Assembly: GCA_963971305.1 (NCBI GenBank)
Contig: OZ020305.1
Coordinates: forward strand, 2,203,001 to 2,267,000
Origin: Arcuatula senhousia
Taxonomy: Eukaryota > Mollusca > Bivalvia > Mytilida > Mytilidae
DNA length: 64,000 nucleotides
Direction of reading: 5' to 3'
The notes beneath the pieces are model-generated. The model saw nothing but the letters and a program-made list of their open reading frames with translations. It was not told where the DNA came from and made no database searches. Of this stretch, positions 59,297 to 64,000 are shown piece after piece (position 1 is the first letter of the stretch; each line of letters begins with the position of its first letter). The translations under genes were made by a program, and so were the position numbers.

Positions 59297-60095
59297 CTGT
59301 TCTAAATAAAAAAAATCGTAGACTGGCTCTCTCTTTTAACTTCATTTTCCGTAAGATTGATGATTTCCTTTCACTGAACCATTCTCGATTTGGTGACTCT
59401 CTTCATCTCATATATCCCCAGGAACTTGAGTTGAAACATGACGGATTCTAGGAAGTCTGCTTCATATTTGGATCTTCATCTCGAAATAGACTCTCAAAAA
59501 GCTCTATGACAAACGCTATGACTTTAATTTTCTAATTGTCAACTTTCCCTTCTTGTGTAGAAACGTCTATCGGCCCCAGCTGATGGAGTTTACATTTCAA
59601 AATTTATTCGTTACTCCAGAGCTTGTAGGAATTACATCGATTTCCTATGCAGAGCGTTACCTTTGACACAAAATTGCCAACACAGGGTTATGTTGCTCCA
59701 AGGTTGATGCCTTCACTCAAGAAATTTTATCGTAGAAATCATTCACTTATAGACAAATATGGGATTTCTATCTCTTAAATGAGTACAGGTATTGGTTTGT
59801 CATAAGGTTCTGTTTTGTCTTCCTTCACCGGATTTGAAACACTGATTTGAAAATTGACGGCACGATGGGTATGCTACACCAGGCAGAAACTGCTTACTCT
59901 TCCGGAGCACCTTAGTTCACTCTCGTAACGACTAGAGTTCGCGTAGATAATTGATCTTCAGGATTGTTTTTGTTTTTCTGTGTTGATATGTTGTCTGTTG
60001 TTTTTACTATCCTTGTTTGTGTTGACTGGTTTTGTCTCTGCCCTTTCGGACTTTGACATCGGATGCCCCATTGGAACTTTTGCTTCTTACAAACA
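59297..60095 (+). pseudogene. Family-1 reverse transcriptase fragment, multiply broken
   Basis: Reads ALSFNFIFRKIDDFLSLN, so the palm box is R-K-I-D-D where the 7.8 kb copy has R-Y-I-D-D. It continues with FGDSLHLIYPQELEL, then frameshifts after about 59440. Later pieces are recognisable in different frames: S-A-S-Y-L-D-L-H-L-E-I-D, N-F-(L)-I-V-N-F-P-F-L, RYSRACRNYIDFL and KKFYRRNHSLIDKYGISIS. The tail extends to the terminal CCATTGGAACTTTTGCTTC. Several deletions and shifts make this the most degraded of the longer family-1 copies. Confidence 0.85.
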
Positions 60096-60957
60096 TGCCA
60101 GCAAAAGTCACTGATGTAGTGTTCTGTTTTATCTGGAGTAACGGTTGGAAACATCTGTCTTGTTACTTCCAGAGGTCCACTATCATACTCAGTAATAGGA
60201 GTCTGAGGCGTAGGTGTTTTTTCTAGGGACTGGATAGTCTTCTGGATAGGGGCTGCACTTACCTAGAAATATGAGACAAGATTTAATTTCCTGGAGAGAG
60301 GAGATTGAGGCCTGATGTGGTCCTCTAGAGATGATATAGTCTTTAGGTTAGGGGGTTACGCATACCTAAAGACACGAAATAAGATATTGGCCCAATTAAG
60401 AAGTCAGGTTTTCAAGGGAATGTATAGGTTTTAGTACAGAGGTCATAAAATAAAAAAAGTGTGGCCGCAATACATGTGTAGAACAATTTGTTGATACTCT
60501 GCAAGTTTGAACTATTTTCAGAGAAGTTGGGTCATGTAATTTTACCTGACTTAACATCTCATGAAAAATGCTCATTTTTTTATTCAAAAAGCACATGTTA
60601 TCAATTAAGATTAATAAAGCAACTTTTTTAGTCTTAGTAACTGGCATATTTCTCAAAAAGATAAATCAAATTTCAATTCTGTCAAGTTTTATTCACTGCT
60701 TAACCTTAATCAATTTTCCTAATAATTTATTAACCACAGAAGCATAGCTAATCTTCTCTCAGTAACATTTCATACTTTTAGTATTGCATATCGCTCCTGT
60801 TTACTTGCTAATTATAGGTAACGATGACGAGAAAAATGTCTTATATAGAACGCCTTCCGTGGCTAAATTCAATACAAATTGTAGCTACCTAGCTCGATGT
60901 TTTCTGCACATGTTGTCAATGGTAATTTACAAGTGATGTAAGCTCTATGGATTTTAC

Positions 60958-61062
60958 CTTTTGTCTGGATAATCTCGGTAGTGAGCGTAATGCATTCAGT
61001 TTTACATCCCAGCTAGTCTCAATCCCGAGCTTGAAAACCATCAGTGGCAGGAAATTTGGAGA
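60958..61062 (-). CDS. FOCAD: Focadhesin-like exon, intact splice sites
   Basis: A 105-nt (35-codon) exon on the minus strand, acceptor TTTATTTCAG, donor GTAAAA. It reads SPNFLPLMVFKLGIETS then WDVKLNALRSLPRLSRQK. Vertebrate focadhesin carries PNLIPVLMFKLG, a short linker, then LYNDILYTLPKLGVHK, the closest match of the window and the basis for naming the family. Its + strand paralogue at 20605 has lost the acceptor AG and gained two codons. So the minus-strand copy is the better candidate for a working gene, although no neighbouring minus-strand exon was found between 64000 and 55000. Confidence 0.82.
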
Positions 61063-61260
61063 CTGAAATAAATACCCGTAGATAATTTAAAATTTTAGGA
61101 AGGAAATTAAAAGACTTAAAAAGACGTTAGAATTAGATTTTTTAATTTTTCATACAAGAAAAAATTGTGACAGGAAAGGAGTTATGTAACTGTATAATAA
61201 TATATTGAGTCTTTGAGAGACACTTTTTAAACTCAAATCACATTAATTTCATGATAAAAA

Positions 61261-61618
61261 TAACAACAAAGTTCCAGACAGTAAATTTAGCTACGCCTGA
61301 CGCGCATTTCGTCTATTCAAGACTCATCAGAGGCGCTCTACCAAAAATATTGAAAATGCCAAATACTTTATGATTATGAAGAGCATAGAACAATAAAACC
61401 AAAAATACCAAACGGGGGAACCAAATTATTACTAAGATGATCAACCTATGTCTGGGGTAGGAAGAACCTTAGGGTTTAGACAATTTTGAAATTTAAACAT
61501 ATAATTTAAAGCTTTGATGTGTTCTCCAACACAAAAGTGTTGGTGCCGGAGCGGGCTAACCTCGGGGAATTAAAACTCCACCAGCAGTGCTAACCTTCAC
61601 GTGTGTTCGAAATAAAAA
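61261..61618 (+). repeat. 358-bp bivalve repeat, complete unit
   Basis: Starts TAACAACAAAGTTCCAGACA, ends GTGTTCGAAATAAAAA, and repeats from 61619: again an exact 358-bp period. Core CTGACGCGCATTTCGTCTAT. Not coding. Confidence 0.9.
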
Positions 61619-61683
61619 TAACAACAAAGTTCCAGACAGTAAATTTAGCTACGCCTGATGCGCGGTTCGTCTATTCAAGACTG
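61619..61683 (+). repeat. 358-bp bivalve repeat, 65-bp start of a second unit
   Basis: TAACAACAAAGTTCCAGACA through TCTATTCAAGACT, then unrelated sequence. The truncation falls inside the hairpin core. Confidence 0.85.
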
Positions 61684-62689
61684 ACAAAGAAATAAGTTGT
61701 GGTTTTCGAGGTAAACTAAAACATGATTTTGTCACAACGGGTACTTCTATTGGATTCAGCAGTCTTTATTTCATAATTTGACTAAATAAAGGCATTTAGA
61801 ACTCGGGGCCAAGTATCCATTTATTTTGTCTCATGATGCTGCTTAGAATTTTAGATAAGTTTACTTTGCGTTCAATGATAGCAATCTAAAACCAGAAATG
61901 TTTAAAATTGCTGTATTTAAATTATTTGTGTGGGTCGAGAAATTAGAGTTCCTTGTGTCTTTAGAAGAGTCTTTTTGTGAATGTTTTTAAACCTTACTTA
62001 AAACATGTACTATTCGGGGTTTCTTAAAACAACTGAACTACCAATGATCCATATGTTAAAGACTGCTGTTTGTTTTATTATCATTGATTTAATATGTAAG
62101 TTTTCCCATGTTGACATGCATTACAGTAAATCATCGTGAAGCACAGAAAGAAATCTTTGATTTTAATTTTCAAATCCATAATTTTTACTTAAAAGATAAA
62201 ATCTTAATTTGTAGAATTTTCTCTTGATTAAAATTGTCATTTAAGAGAACTGTTCATTCTTGATAATCTCTCTTTTAAAGTCATCTGTGACTAGTTCACG
62301 GCATAATTAAACTTTCAAAAGGATTGCAGTTAATGTGGATGAGCTATTGAACCAAAAAAAAATCAACACAGAAGAGTTTTAACTGCAAGGAATCTATTCT
62401 TCTCTTAAGACGTAACTCAATTTATTTAATTATCCAATCATAGGTTAATCAAATTACGCGCTAAAGGTTGACATGGCTCTTAACATTACTATTTCCTTTT
62501 CTACAATTTCATTTTGAAATAAAAGCAAGAAGATAAGGAGCTCAAAATATTCAAGCTATACTGATCTAATTCATTTCATTTTAACACTTTTTGGTTTCTA
62601 TTTAGTATAGCTCAATCTAGGTACAGGTACACCATATTTACTTAGACTTTTTTTAATACCTAGCAAAGCTCCAGACCATCATTGATCCA

Positions 62690-63160
62690 GAGCTTGCACA
62701 CATTTCACAGATTTTTTTTATTAGACACCGATTTCTTCGTGACCGACTTTTGGAGCAGGGCTATAAGAAAATACGTCTCATACGATCACTAAAAAAATTC
62801 TTTCTTCGTTATCAGCCACTAGTAGAAAAGTTCAAAATTGAGTTAAAAGATATGGTAGTTAATTGTTTTAATTAGTGTTTGACTGGTCTTTTGTACTGAG
62901 ATGATCACCTCAATATCCATATTGTGTCTCACAACTATGTTGTGTTCTATGGTCATTACCTGATCCTAAGATCGCAATGGAAGAGGTAGGTTTAGCGCCA
63001 TAAAACCTGGTTTAACCCACCATTTCGTTTGAAATGCCTGAACCAAGTCAGGACCATTGCGATCCACCAATTCTCCGGTATGACTGATTCGTTTTTGTCA
63101 TTTTCTCTGGACTATGAGATTGATCATTCAAGTTCGGTAGTTTTGTTTTTACCTTTATCT
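62690..63160 (+). mobile_element. Family-2 retroelement remnant: RT C-terminus and 3' tail
   Basis: 62715-62870 encodes FLRDRLLEQGYKKIRLIRS, LKKFFLRYQPLVEKFKIEL, then a stop. 62890-63160 is the tail (GATGATCACCTCAATATCC, CCCACCATTTCGTTTGAAAT, CAAGTTCGGTAGTTTTG). It is the mirror image of the remnant at 11888-12310. The RT palm domain is absent. Confidence 0.85.
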
Positions 63161-64000
63161 ATTTACAATTTTGAAATATAGTAAGACTGTAGTAATAGAG
63201 CAATAAGCAAGAGTCAGCTGGGCAATCTCTTGGCTCTCATAACCAAAAGATGCTGACTGGCGCCTGGTTCAAGCTCTTTTGTAAAAAGAGACACTTTGTA
63301 TACCATAACACATTATAACAACATGGATTAGTATTGATAAGTAAAATCATAAAAAAAGAAAAAAAATCTTAAAAGACAAGATGCCCTGCCTTGTAAAATA
63401 TGTTTAAGTTAATTTGTGATGACTTTTGTCTCTGCACCATGGTTCCTATTTGGAAATCATTTAAGTATGATTTTATTAATCAAATTTTAGTCGGACATAT
63501 ATACAGAGTTATGCAAACTTTATAATGACATCAAGATTTATTGCAGAGTTGTGATAGTGTTCTACTCCACAAACAAGATTTTGTAAAATTTTATATTGAT
63601 ACCACTGTGTATTTTTTGATGTTCTAAAACTGATTCAGTGATTTTTCAAATCAAATGCAGCCTTCAGCAGGCTGTTACTTGAAGCTGTTTGTAAATAAGA
63701 ATATTTTTTTTATGTAAATTTTTATATTTCGTTTGAAATAAGAATAGGACATAATACGTCTCTAATGATATTACTTAATCATGACACATCAAAGAGAATT
63801 GATTTTAACAACTTCATATGGTAGTGGAAGTGTTTGTGCTAAAACAACCTGTTTATTTAGAGAATTTTGGAGATGTGGAATAAATGTATTTGTCATAGTA
63901 TTTAACGAAAACGAAATAAAAAGTTAAAAATACTAAATATGTAAAACAATATGTAAAAGATTAAAAAAAACACTGTTACCATGCAAATAAAAATTTCAAC

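Larger units (their letters stand above)
60690..63810 (-). repeat. Segmental duplication, inverted paralogue of 16370-20870
   Basis: Collinear in inverse orientation with 16370-20870 (anchor blocks given there). It carries the intact focadhesin-like exon on the minus strand at 60958-61062. Private insertions are two 358-family repeats and a family-2 retroelement remnant. No counterpart of the 17963 exon was seen. Outside these, 61684-62689 and 63161-64000 show no gene. Confidence 0.8.

Noticed and set aside
63200..63300. Conserved block shared with 17770-17880 read as an exon
   Set aside because: Every frame gives stops or no focadhesin pattern; more likely conserved intron of the inverted duplication.

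Overview
The window looks like an intron-rich, AT-rich (visibly around 30% GC) invertebrate nuclear genome, most likely a bivalve mollusc and probably a mussel of the Mytilus type. The evidence is the absence of any long intact ORF, a short (TTAGGG)n stretch, dispersed reverse-transcriptase remnants, and repeat families I remember as common in mussel and other bivalve DNA (the repeat with the core CTGACGCGCGTTTCGTCTA, and the tandem element ending in CCAGGTGAGCTA). The species call is inference.

The host signal is a set of short exons resembling focadhesin (FOCAD, DUF3730/HEAT-type protein). On the + strand they lie in protein order at 17963-18060, 20605-20715, 23445-24130 (a tandem exon array), 33989-34211, 37747-37971, 41528-41670, 48943-49063 and 51488-51659. 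Several are broken: in-frame stops at 34104, 37792, 41592 and 49053, frameshifts in the 37.7 and 41.5 kb exons, and a lost acceptor AG at 20603. An intact minus-strand paralogue of the 20.6 kb exon lies at 60958-61062. So the region holds duplicated, partly decayed FOCAD-like gene copies. Several exons also sit beside tandem, degraded copies of themselves.

Layout. 0.2-11.7 kb is a diverged direct duplicate of 22.96-33.7 kb. 16.37-20.87 kb is an inverted duplicate of 60.69-63.81 kb. Smaller inverted pieces at 55.1-57.5 kb match 3.0-4.3 and 7.4-7.7 kb out of order. 42.3-47.4 kb is a tandem segmental duplication. Paired copies show which insertions are younger than the duplications: a 1992-bp TIR element at 26388-28379, a retroelement at 44704-46033, MITEs at 31622 and 5538, and others.

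Mobile DNA fills most of the rest. There are at least two families of Penelope-like (tentative) reverse-transcriptase remnants with their own 3' tails, many MITEs with visible terminal inverted repeats, a 358-bp repeat found as head-to-tail pairs, a 156-bp tandem array with a three-unit higher-order period, a 26-bp minisatellite, and three unusual MITEs built from short palindromes. No rRNA, tRNA, CRISPR array or complete protein-coding gene was recognised.
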